Part shown: in pieces, positions 15,676 to 25,006 of the stretch | Numbering within the stretch: position 1 is the first letter of the stretch | How the letters are laid out: every line of letters begins with the position of its first letter | From: Selenomonas sp. F0473 | GTDB lineage: Bacteria > Bacillota > Negativicutes > Selenomonadales > Selenomonadaceae | Length of the DNA stretch: 64,000 bases | NCBI RefSeq assembly: GCF_000315545.1 | Contig: NZ_JH992902.1 | Coordinates: forward strand, 779,280 to 843,279 | Direction of reading: 5' to 3' | Made by a program: the position numbers and the translations under genes | Notes under the pieces: model-generated | What the model was told of the DNA's origin: nothing | Seen by the model: only the letters and a program-made list of their open reading frames with translations | Databases searched by the model: none

Positions 15676-16383
15676 ATGAAGAGTGCCATTTCACCGTTTC
15701 TTGTCGTCAACCCAAAATCCTATCTCTACGGCGCGGAAGCTCTTGCACTCGCACAGGCAGCCGATGCCGCCGCAAAAAAAACCGGACTGAAGATTTATTT
15801 TACTTGTCCTTTTTCCGATATTCGCTATATCCGCGCGCATACGGAGTCCATCATTGTCACGGCGCAGGCGATGGAGAGTTTAAAACCCGGCCGCGGTATG
15901 GGACACCTGCTCCCCGAAGCCATCCGTGATGCCGGCGCGCGCGCGACATTCCTCAATCACGCGGAGAATCCCATGACGGTAGCGGAACTCTCAAAAACGA
16001 TCCTGCGCGCCCGAGGACTCGGTATTGAGACCATCGCCTGTGCGGATTCCCTCGCCGAGGGCACGGCAATTGCTGCATTCCGCCCCGATATCCTCCTATG
16101 CGAGCCGACCGATCTCATCGGGACGGGCAAGACCGCAGACGACGACTACACTGTTTCGATCGTCGCGAAGATTCGATCCGTCGATCCCGCGATCGGCATC
16201 ATGATCGCCTCGGGCATCACGACGGCAGACGACGTCTACCGCGTCGTGCGGCTCGGTGCGGACGGCAGCGGGGCAACGAGCGGTATTTTAAACGCGCCCG
16301 ATCCCGGAAAACGCATCGAGGAGATGGCGGAGGCTATCGTCCGTGCCGCGGCGGACCGAGCGTCCGCAGACAACGCATTGTGA
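15676..16383 (+). CDS. Triose-phosphate isomerase family protein, short archaeal-type
   Basis: A 235-residue TIM-barrel protein. The expected catalytic residues are present: N and K in VVNPKSY, the histidine in FLNHAENP, the glutamate in LLCEPTDLIGTG, and the phosphate-binding ends IMIASGITTADDV and GADGSGATSGI. It is about 15 residues shorter than the canonical bacterial enzyme at 62973-63722 and resembles the archaeal type. Since a normal tpiA exists elsewhere in the window, this copy probably isomerises a different aldose/ketose phosphate in the pathway of the neighbouring PTS and aldolase. It starts after GGGAGG and shares operators with the gntR/aldolase region. yjbQ follows by 24 bases. 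Confidence 0.85.
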   Translation: MKSAISPFLVVNPKSYLYGAEALALAQAADAAAKKTGLKIYFTCPFSDIRYIRAHTESIIVTAQAMESLKPGRGMGHLLPEAIRDAGARATFLNHAENPMTVAELSKTILRARGLGIETIACADSLAEGTAIAAFRPDILLCEPTDLIGTGKTADDDYTVSIVAKIRSVDPAIGIMIASGITTADDVYRVVRLGADGSGATSGILNAPDPGKRIEEMAEAIVRAAADRASADNAL

Positions 16384-16407
16384 AACGGAGAGACGAGGCG
16401 TAATCTC

Positions 16408-16929
16408 ATGAGTGTCTTTAAGAAACATCTTTCCCTAGAATCCCACGGCGGGACGCCGACCTTTCTCAACATCACGAGTGACCTGCGCGCCGCCATCGAA
16501 GAGAGCGGCATCCGCGAGGGAAGCGCGACCGTCATCTCCCCCCATACGACCTGCGCCGTATTCTTCGAGGAGTTCGTCCACGACGTGGACGAGACCGGCA
16601 CGGAGTTCCTTCAAAACGACCTCAATCATGTGCTTGAAAAGCTCATCCCCAACCAAACGGACTGGAACCAGTATCAATACCCCGGAGAGGAGCATTATAA
16701 GGCCGTTGAGAGCTGGCCGGATGCCGCCTCCTATCTCCCAAACGGCGACCGCACGGCGCTCTGGAACTGCGACGCACACCTCAAGGCCACCCTCATTGGC
16801 TCCTCGGAAACATTTGAGGTCACGGACGGCAAGCTCGGCGTCGGCACCACGGGCTACTGTTACTTCGTCGACTTCGACCGCACGCGCGCGCGCAAGCGCA
16901 AGTGCACCATCGTCGTGATGGGAGAATAA
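16408..16929 (+). CDS. yjbQ: YjbQ/UPF0047 family protein
   Basis: A 173-residue YjbQ-family protein, longer than the usual 135-140 residues because of an insert around DLNHVLEKLIPNQTDWNQYQYPGEEHYKAVESWPDAASYLP. The core motifs are seen: TVISPHTTCAVFFEEF, GDRTALWNCDAHLKATLIGSSETFEV and GTTGYCYFVDFD. Members have been annotated as having weak thiamine-phosphate synthase activity, but the physiological reaction is not established. It is the second gene of an operon with the TIM-like protein, under GntR-type operators. That suggests a role in carbohydrate-phosphate metabolism here rather than thiamine synthesis. A bidirectional terminator follows. Confidence 0.88.
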   Translation: MSVFKKHLSLESHGGTPTFLNITSDLRAAIEESGIREGSATVISPHTTCAVFFEEFVHDVDETGTEFLQNDLNHVLEKLIPNQTDWNQYQYPGEEHYKAVESWPDAASYLPNGDRTALWNCDAHLKATLIGSSETFEVTDGKLGVGTTGYCYFVDFDRTRARKRKCTIVVMGE

Positions 16930-16941
16930 ACGCTGTCGATA

Positions 16942-16979
16942 AAAAATCCGTTCCTCCTCTACAGGAAGAACGGATTTTT
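16942..16979. terminator. Bidirectional terminator between yjbQ and the SAF-domain oxidoreductase gene
   Basis: AAAAATCCGTTC (16942-16953) pairs perfectly with GAACGGATTTTT (16968-16979), with T or A runs on both sides, 12 bases after the yjbQ stop. Confidence 0.93.
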
Positions 16980-16994
16980 GCTTTCCCTTTTTCT

Positions 16995-18317
16995 TTATTT
17001 CAATGCGTAGCCGTTATTGTACATCTGATCCTGCTCTTTGCGCACCCGGTAGAGCTGCGTCGATGTATCGAGCTCCACCATATCGAGCGTGAGGAGCGTG
17101 CCCTTCTTCACGTCGCGCTTCATGCGCGTATTCTTGTTGACGAGCGCATAGACGACGTAGCCCTTCGCATAGGTCTCCTCGGCCGTTGCAATCGAGCCGT
17201 AGGTCGTGTAGCCGCCGATGCCGTCGATGGTCTCGCCCGCCTTTAGGTCGCGCTTGGCGACGGCGATGCATTCGCTGACAGGGCCGTCCAAGGGGATGAT
17301 TGTCGGCTCCCCGTCAATCACAATCTTCGCCACCGTCAGCGGCGTCTCAAGATTGCAGAGATGGTAGGGGCGGTAAAGCGTCCAGAGCGGCCCCGGCCCC
17401 ATGCTGTGATAGCCCATCTGATAGGCAATCTCCTCGTTCGAGGTCGTCACCGTGACGAAGACGCCGGGCGCAATGCCGTTGACATACTCGACGACGCCGT
17501 GCCGGTTCAGGATGCCGCCGTCCTTTTTGAGCTTAAATATCTCGTTGAGCTCCGCACAGCGGTCTTTCGGCGATGCCGAGGGGCCGTGCCCGCCGATGAC
17601 GTCGGGGATGAGTCCCGTCGCGTTCGACATGGCCGTCATCTCGACCATCGTCTTCGTACCGTCCTTGAACGAGGTGAGCATACGCGGGCTCATCTTGCGA
17701 CGCGTCGCCTCCTCGAGCACGGTGTCCGGATTGCAGTCGTAGTCGAGCTTGTTGTTCTTGCCCTTGCCCATGACCTTGACGTCCATGCCCATCGCGCGCG
17801 CGAACGAATAGAGCTCCATGACCGCGCCCGGCTCGTCTCCCGCGGAGCCGGTATAGATGACGCCGTTCTTATCGCCGAGTTTCTTCAAGTAGCTGCCGAT
17901 GACGACATCCGTCTCAACGTCCATCATCACGACATGCTTCTTGTTGTTCATCGCGTCGATGGCAATCTTGACGCCGACCTCCGGCACTCCCGTCACGTCG
18001 ATGGCAACCTCCACGAGGTTCGCCTGCGAAATGAAGTCCGAGTTCTCCGTCGCGACATATTTGCCCTGCTCCATATAGCGGTTCGCCTCTTCGAGCGTCT
18101 TTGCCACCGCAATCTCATCGTCGCTGATGCCCGCATAGTGGAACGCGTTGATGACATTTTCAAACTTGATATCGGAGACGATTGCCGGCATAATGCCCTT
18201 CATGAGCGCCATCTGCGTGACCATGCCGCGCCCCATCTGCCCCGCGCCGACAATGCCCGCACGGATGATCTTGCCCTCTTCCTCGCGCTTGGCGAGCTTC
18301 TTATCCATATTCAGCAT
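16995..18317 (-). CDS. NAD(P)-dependent oxidoreductase with C-terminal SAF domain, reaction unknown
   Basis: A 440-residue protein. The N-terminus is a homoserine-dehydrogenase-like Rossmann domain (IIRAGIVGAGQMGRGMVTQM, VEVAIDVTGVPEVG, KHVVMMDVETDVVIG). A catalytic middle (GSAGDEPGAVMELYSFARAMG) and a C-terminal SAF domain (SECIAVAKRDLKAGETIDGIGGYTTYG, KGTLLTLDMVELD) follow. SAF-bearing dehydrogenases of this type are often mislabelled as flagellar FlgA. The start at 18315-18317 follows AAAGGAG by 7 bases. The gene converges on the TIM-like/yjbQ pair. A degraded version of the locus operator (18336-18348) overlaps its leader. It is a good candidate for the missing dehydrogenase step of the polyol pathway, but no substrate can be named. 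Confidence 0.82.
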   Translation of the reverse strand: MLNMDKKLAKREEEGKIIRAGIVGAGQMGRGMVTQMALMKGIMPAIVSDIKFENVINAFHYAGISDDEIAVAKTLEEANRYMEQGKYVATENSDFISQANLVEVAIDVTGVPEVGVKIAIDAMNNKKHVVMMDVETDVVIGSYLKKLGDKNGVIYTGSAGDEPGAVMELYSFARAMGMDVKVMGKGKNNKLDYDCNPDTVLEEATRRKMSPRMLTSFKDGTKTMVEMTAMSNATGLIPDVIGGHGPSASPKDRCAELNEIFKLKKDGGILNRHGVVEYVNGIAPGVFVTVTTSNEEIAYQMGYHSMGPGPLWTLYRPYHLCNLETPLTVAKIVIDGEPTIIPLDGPVSECIAVAKRDLKAGETIDGIGGYTTYGSIATAEETYAKGYVVYALVNKNTRMKRDVKKGTLLTLDMVELDTSTQLYRVRKEQDQMYNNGYALK

Positions 18318-18375
18318 CGCGAAACTCCTTTCGCCCACCCATCGGTACGGCTTTCTAGTGATTCTTCTACGATAA

Positions 18376-18404
18376 AGTATAGCATTTAGCCTTTATCTTT
18401 ACAA
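18376..18404 (-). promoter_or_regulatory. Promoter of the SAF-domain oxidoreductase gene
   Basis: On the minus strand -35 TTGTAA (18404-18399), 17-base spacer, -10 TATACT (18381-18376). Confidence 0.72.
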
Positions 18405-18503
18405 TATCGTGCATTCTGAACTTGCGTAAATATCATAGCAAAAAAACAGCATGTTATCACTTGTAAATGCGTTGCAAAAACTTTCTGCCATACAGAACGA
18501 CGG

Positions 18504-19271
18504 CTATGCGCCAAAATTTGCATCAAACGCGAGAATATCCGCGAGCGTGTCAAACTCATGAATCACATCGGCCGAAAACGATTTTTGGTACAGCGCAAGC
18601 TCTTCTATGTGCCGCATATAGAACTGTTCCCACAGCATTTGGCGTACGGACTCCTCCGCATACTCCTCCCGCAGCAGCGCCCGAAATTTACTGCTGAAGG
18701 AGCGCGACCAATAGACCTGCCCCAACATGTACCAGCCGTGTGCACCACCGATATTCACCTCGGTAATCCGACCGTCCCCATTGGTCGTTAGATAATATTC
18801 CCGCGTCGGCACATCGCTGTAAACGGCCGCATAATAAGAGCGATATACATACGGCGTGAACACATTCTCCGTAAAATAATTATCCGCAGAGCAGATATAG
18901 CTGTTGTCCAGAAAATCCAACACACGGTACAGAGACGACGTATTATTGCAGACGCGGTAATCCGGATTCTCGACGATGTGAACCCCCATCTCATCCGCCA
19001 AATATGCGAACTGTTCCTTTAGGTGTCCGACCACCAAGACAATCTCATCAATTCCCGCCGCCTGCAGCTGCCGAATCTGCCGTTCAACGAGCCGTTCTCC
19101 CCGCACGCGCAGCAGACCTTTGGGCGTCTTATCCGTGAGCGGCGCAAGACGGCTGCCCGTCCCCGCGGCAAGCAGTATCGCATTGCGGACACGATACGGT
19201 GCAAGCGCCTCCCGTGCCTCCGGACGTTCCGACGAGTGCAGAAGGAGCGCCGAAAATTCATCTTCCGTCAT
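18504..19271 (-). CDS. licC: Choline-phosphate cytidylyltransferase-like nucleotidyltransferase (LicC)
   Basis: A 255-residue nucleotidyltransferase: NAILLAAGTGSRLAPLTDKTPKGLLRVRGERLVERQIRQL (NTP-binding), then DNSYICSADNYFTENVF (metal-binding Asp). LicC activates phosphocholine to CDP-choline for transfer to surface glycans. The ATG at 19269-19271 overlaps the licB stop (ATGA), which fixes the start; about 22 residues precede the nucleotide-binding motif. It is the last gene of a four-gene operon. Another nucleotide-sugar substrate is possible, but the adjacent licA- and licB-type genes make CTP:phosphocholine the best guess. Confidence 0.83.
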   Translation of the reverse strand: MTEDEFSALLLHSSERPEAREALAPYRVRNAILLAAGTGSRLAPLTDKTPKGLLRVRGERLVERQIRQLQAAGIDEIVLVVGHLKEQFAYLADEMGVHIVENPDYRVCNNTSSLYRVLDFLDNSYICSADNYFTENVFTPYVYRSYYAAVYSDVPTREYYLTTNGDGRITEVNIGGAHGWYMLGQVYWSRSFSSKFRALLREEYAEESVRQMLWEQFYMRHIEELALYQKSFSADVIHEFDTLADILAFDANFGA

Positions 19272-20226
19272 ACGGGCGCCCCTCTTTCCTCCGCCGCCGG
19301 ATAGAGCGAGATGAGAAGGACGCCGATGAAGACCAGCAGACACCCTACGACCATTCTGCCCGAAATCTCAGCCCCCGCAAGTCCCCATTGAAGCAAAACG
19401 CCCCAAACGACATAGGTTGCATTCGCCGCCATCCCGCGTGCGCAGCCAATCGCGCGGTTGACCGCATACCAAAGGAAATAGGAAATGCCCGCACAGATGC
19501 CCGCAAGAGCAAAAAGCGCAAACACATCGGGCTGCGCTATGAGTCCGCGGAGGACAGGCATACCGGAAAAAACGTAAATGCCATAAAGAGAAGAACCGTA
19601 CCGGAGATGCATTCGCGCAGCGTAATTGCAACGTCGGGCGGAATCACATCCATACCGCGCACGGCTAAGACAATCTCGCTCCCCCAACAAAGGGCGGCAA
19701 AAAACGCGCAGCAAATCCCGGGCAGGAGGAGCGGGGGCGCCTCATCCGTCGGCGTATAGCCTGTCACAACAGCGCCCAAGACGGCGAGCAGAATCCCTAT
19801 CGCCATACGCCCCGTAATCGCCTGACGCAGGAACACCTTCGCCAGGATGCAGCCGAGCACCGGATAAAGCGCCGACACCGCCAATGCGTACGTCGGCCCC
19901 GCCCATAGAATCCCGAGACAATAGGACAGCTGCCCAAGAGGACCGCCCAAAAGAGCCGCAGCGCATAAAAAGGCGCCCGGGCGACTGATTAACCGGCGCA
20001 GCTTTCCAAGAGAGAGCGCGCCGCGGCATCCGTTGACAGCAAGCAGCGCGAGTGCTGCGCTCATATCGTTGACCGCCGTACAGGCAAGGGAGAACATAAT
20101 TCCGACGCCGATTGCCGCAGCCATATCCGCCGCCTCTGCCCCCTCGGCGTATAGATAGTTATTCAGTCCCCAAAGAAAACCGCTCAATATGCCAAGAAAG
20201 AGCCACAGCTGATAGCGTTTTATCAT
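19268..20226 (-). pseudogene. licB: LicB-like DMT-family permease, disrupted by a frameshift in an A6/T6 run
   Basis: Two overlapping frames together make one EamA/DMT transporter. The first (20226-19537) begins IKRYQLWLFLGILSGFLWGLNNYLYAEG and breaks at LLFMAFTFFP. The second resumes with SGMPVLRGLIAQPDVFALFALAGICAGISYFLWYAVNRAIG to the stop at 19268. One extra T in the run at 19567-19572 (six A on the plus strand) joins them exactly. LicB-type permeases bring choline into the cell. The start overlaps the ancestral licA stop by 4 bases (ATGA) and the end overlaps licC. The break is a homopolymer slip: phase variation, true decay or a sequencing error are all possible. Confidence 0.82.
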
Positions 20227-21139
20227 ATGCCTCCCACGAGCCGACGCACTTTTTCCGGATAGGTCTGCGCGAAACGGTACTGATTCTGCTCATACGTCCC
20301 GAACGTGACCCCGAGGCTCTCCTTATAGAGGCACCAGTTGTACCACAGCAAACCGCCGCCATATAGGCATAGACGCGCGCGCGCTCCTGTGCGCTGCATC
20401 CATCCGGAAAATACGCTTGCAGGAGCCGCTCCGTTTCCTCCTCGGAAAAATTATCATAGATGGCGAACATCGCCACATCCAGCAGCGGGTCAGAAAGCCC
20501 CGCATACTCCCAATCAATGAGATAGGGGCTCTCTCTGCCCTCTACAAAGAGGAAATTATCCGAGACCGAATCCACATGGCAGAGGGTCAAATGTTTCGTC
20601 AGATACGGCTCCAAAAAAGCGCGCAGAGAAAATACTTCCTCCTTCACATCCGCGTATTCGGGAACGTCAGTCGTCCGCTCCTTGCGAACATCTTCATAAA
20701 AAAGGAGGAGTTTGAACGGGTCGAATGGCTTTGCCCCCGTCAGCCCCCGATTGTGTAGCGCGTGCAGCACCGACATGCAGCGCTCTACATCCTCCCGGGT
20801 ATGTCCATCGCATACGCGTGAGTGCTCATAGTAATGCGATATCTTATAGCCGCCATCGACACTGAGTGCCACGACATCCTCTGCAATTCCCAGCGGACGA
20901 ATGAGCTCATAAATCTTTGCTTCATTGTCCCGGTCAATCAGCTGCTCTGTGCCAACACCGTTGCAGCGAAAAATATACCGTTCCTTTCCCGCTGAGAATA
21001 GGTACGAACGATTCATCATGCCGTACTTCACAGGGAAGAGCTCGCCGGCACCTGCCTCTTGCCCAAAATGGCCGGATATGATGCGCCGGACAAATGCCTC
21101 TTCTTTTTTCAGTATCCCTGGTTCTTTCCCGTTATCCAT
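20223..21139 (-). pseudogene. licA: LicA-like choline kinase, frameshifted near the C-terminus
   Basis: The protein matches choline/ethanolamine kinases: YIFRCNGVGTEQLIDRDNEAKIYELI, the catalytic LTLCHVDSVSDNFLFVEG (Brenner-like HxDxxxxN) and PYLIDWEYAGLSDPLLDVAMFAIYDNF (metal Asp). After ARVYAYMAA the frame breaks at about 20352-20360 (GCGGCGG). Adding one base restores GLLWYNWCLYKESLGVTFGTYEQNQYRF...VRRLVGGI and a stop at 20223-20225 that overlaps the licB start by 4 bases, as expected for this operon. The unrepaired frame ends at 20159 inside licB. The start is uncertain: ATG at 21139, or GTG at 21163 overlapping the previous stop. The catalytic core is intact. Confidence 0.82.
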
Positions 21140-21159
21140 AGTTGATTGCAGCTCTTCCC

Positions 21160-22734
21160 TCACACAAACGCATCGTCACGTTCAAAAACACTTTTCATAT
21201 CCCGAATGAAGACATCGGAAAACTGGTCGACCTCAAGCGGAATCGGGAGCCCCATCGGCTCAGCCAAAAGGAGCATCGCCAGCATCAGATAACCGTTCTT
21301 CACCTCATCATTTTCATACACACATACAAGCTGTTCAAGCAGCTGTCGTTCCTCTTGTCGCAGCTCAAAGTCATGTAAGCGAATGGGCAGCAGTTCTAAA
21401 TAGTAATCATACCAATCATAGGAATGCATATTGCAAAGCGTTCCCCTTTCCTGCTGCAGGAGGAAGGAGAGCATTTCCTTCTTTTTCTCCAGGAGCATCT
21501 TCTCTACTGTTGCGGAATATATGGGTTCACATTTTCTGCGATATTCCCCTTTGAGATATTCAACGATACGCTTCGCCGCACCGTCATGCCGCAGCCGCAT
21601 CTCCTCCACAAATGCGGTGCGCTGCTCTGCCGCTGGGTCACTGCCGGAGATGAGCATTTCGAGACGTTCCTCAATCTGTCCCCAGTCTTCAGCAACATAA
21701 CTGCATGCAGCCATTCGTTCATAGTCATCCGTCAGTGCAGGTCCATGCGGACAGTAAATCAATGGCCGATTTAAAAGGAAAAAGTTCATCACAATGGAAG
21801 AAAAATCCGTGAGCAGAATATCTGTGCACAGGAGTGCATCAAAGGGCGGCTCCTCGCCCTCATCAAGTTCTATACCAGAGTCACGCAGCCTCTTCTTATA
21901 CGCCTCCACTTCCGCAGCGCTCATATTTCCTTGCTGCACAAAGTTAGGGAACATCAGCGGATGCGGGCGAACGGCAAATTGTAGCGTATTGCTCTGGTGC
22001 CGCAGGGCAAACTCTATGAAGGCATCCTTATAATCAAAGAAGTGGCTCCCGCCGATATTCTCATCCAATGACCAGCGCGGCGTCCAAAGAATGCGCCGCA
22101 CCGGATTTCGTTCCACTCTCGCCGACAAATAAGATTGAAACCCAGGATACCCCAGCGCCTCGAAATGCTGTACTCCTCCCTGTCCCGCGAAGGGGTATGC
22201 AGAGGAAAGCAATGTATTTTCCTCATCCGAATCACAAAAATAATAGGACACATAGGAAAAGAAACTGGGATTTCCCATCTCCATATGGATAAACAGCTTT
22301 AGCCCTTGCGTTCCATATGAAATATAGCAAATCTTAGAGAACTGAGCGACATCAGCTGCACGCAGGCCTTCCATCGGACGCAGTCCCTCATACGGCCGGT
22401 CAAAGAAGACATAGTCCGGCCGGAGTACACGCAGGCTCTGAATGTTCGTAAACGCATAGACATGATGATAGCGACTGGAAAAATAATGCCATATTTTAGG
22501 GTCATATCGTCCCTGCTTGTTCCCTGCCATCGTATCAATTGCATCATAGGAAGGCATGACAACCATCATCACATCGACTTCAGGGTCTTTATCAAAGACA
22601 TCATATACATCTGACTGCTTATCCCAAATCGAAGGCTCCTGCACCAGAAATACAACGCGCATCCTTTGGTTCCGATGCGGTCTATTGTGTGTTTCCATCA
22701 GATAGTAAGCAGCGAGACAATCCTGTTGTTGCAT
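21160..22734 (-). CDS. CDP-glycerol/CDP-polyol glycerophosphotransferase-like protein (TagF/TagB family)
   Basis: A 524-residue protein. Family marks include ILWTPRWSLDENIGGSHFFDY, the FAVRPHPLMF (RPHP) motif, TDILLTDFSSIVMNFFLLNRPLIYCPHGPALTDDYERM and a helical C-terminus. Homologues transfer polyol-phosphate units from CDP-linked donors to surface polymers. No LicD-type phosphocholine transferase lies nearby, so this protein could be the transferase for the CDP-linked product of the lic genes, or it could make the polymer that is decorated. It starts at an ATG 9 bases after GGGAGG, behind a good promoter, and leads a four-gene operon. Its base composition is clearly lower in GC than the flanking genes, a sign of transfer. 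Confidence 0.82.
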   Translation of the reverse strand: MQQQDCLAAYYLMETHNRPHRNQRMRVVFLVQEPSIWDKQSDVYDVFDKDPEVDVMMVVMPSYDAIDTMAGNKQGRYDPKIWHYFSSRYHHVYAFTNIQSLRVLRPDYVFFDRPYEGLRPMEGLRAADVAQFSKICYISYGTQGLKLFIHMEMGNPSFFSYVSYYFCDSDEENTLLSSAYPFAGQGGVQHFEALGYPGFQSYLSARVERNPVRRILWTPRWSLDENIGGSHFFDYKDAFIEFALRHQSNTLQFAVRPHPLMFPNFVQQGNMSAAEVEAYKKRLRDSGIELDEGEEPPFDALLCTDILLTDFSSIVMNFFLLNRPLIYCPHGPALTDDYERMAACSYVAEDWGQIEERLEMLISGSDPAAEQRTAFVEEMRLRHDGAAKRIVEYLKGEYRRKCEPIYSATVEKMLLEKKKEMLSFLLQQERGTLCNMHSYDWYDYYLELLPIRLHDFELRQEERQLLEQLVCVYENDEVKNGYLMLAMLLLAEPMGLPIPLEVDQFSDVFIRDMKSVFERDDAFV

Positions 22735-22756
22735 TTATATCGTCCTCCCTTATTTT

Positions 22757-22785
22757 ATTGTAACGAATCACAGATATGATTGCAA
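22757..22785 (-). promoter_or_regulatory. Promoter of the lic operon
   Basis: On the minus strand -35 TTGCAA (22785-22780), a 17-base spacer, -10 TACAAT (22762-22757), 22 bases before the start codon. It lies immediately after the groESL terminator. Confidence 0.75.
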
Positions 22786-22822
22786 GAAAAAAGACGCCCC
22801 TCCGTGTTTTCGGAGAGACGTC
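22784..22822 (-). terminator. Terminator of the groESL operon
   Basis: On the minus strand a 12-bp stem GACGTCTCTCCG / CGGAGGGGCGTC (two G-U pairs, 6-base loop) is followed by TTTTTTCTT. Confidence 0.92.
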
Positions 22823-22918
22823 CACTTTATATTGTGTATATTTCTATGCACAATTTTTTCACAAATAGGCTGTTTTAGATGCAGGAACCTTCGTCATTAC
22901 CAGGGTTACGGAGCGCTA

Positions 22919-24547
<1,629 letters not shown>

Positions 24548-24574
24548 TTATAATGCCTCCTAAAGCTTCCTATA

Positions 24575-24856
24575 TTACAGAATCGCCAGAATGTCGCTCT
24601 CGCGGACGATGAGGTAATCCTTATCGTCGACCTTAATCTCGGAACCCGAGTACTTCGAGAATACGACGCCGTCGCCGACTTTCACTTCCGGCGTAGCGCG
24701 CTGTCCGTTGTCGAGCAGCTTGCCCGTGCCGACCGCAACGACCTTGCCCTTCTGCGGCTTTTCCTTTGCCGTGTCGGGGAGCACAATGCCGCTCGCCGTC
24801 GTAACGTCGCTCTCGGCAACCTCAATGACAACACGTTCGCCCAATGGCTTAATCAT
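24575..24856 (-). CDS. groES: 10-kDa co-chaperonin GroES
   Basis: A 93-residue Gro[47 protein letters not shown] (mobile loop in the middle), then [36 protein letters not shown]. It is the lid of the GroEL chamber and the first gene of the operon. It starts after AGGAGG, with a CIRCE element in its leader. Confidence 0.99.
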   Translation of the reverse strand: MIKPLGERVVIEVAESDVTTASGIVLPDTAKEKPQKGKVVAVGTGKLLDNGQRATPEVKVGDGVVFSKYSGSEIKVDDKDYLIVRESDILAIL

Positions 24857-24896
24857 GGTATCTGCCTCCTAGTTTTCATAAACATTTTTCGTCTTG

Positions 24897-24923
24897 TTAG
24901 CACTCTCATGTCCCGAGTGCTAA
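24897..24923. promoter_or_regulatory. CIRCE operator (HrcA binding site)
   Basis: TTAGCACTC, nine bases, GAGTGCTAA: a perfect consensus CIRCE element between the promoter and groES. HrcA binding here represses groESL until heat shock. Confidence 0.98.
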
Positions 24924-24935
24924 CTTACGATTCAT

Positions 24936-24964
24936 ATAGTAATCCATTTAAGTCAAAAAGTCAA
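24936..24964 (-). promoter_or_regulatory. Promoter of groESL
   Basis: On the minus strand -35 TTGACT (24964-24959), a 17-base spacer, -10 TACTAT (24941-24936), 12 bases upstream of the CIRCE element. Confidence 0.85.
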
Positions 24965-25006
24965 TAGGTTTTTTTAAAAAGTCAAAATTCTTTCAAGGAG
25001 CGGTTT

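Noticed and set aside
18336-18348. A fourth TTACC-N3-GGTAA operator before the SAF-domain gene
   Set aside because: Only 8 of 13 positions match and the flanks do not fit, so it is mentioned as a possibility but not listed as a site.
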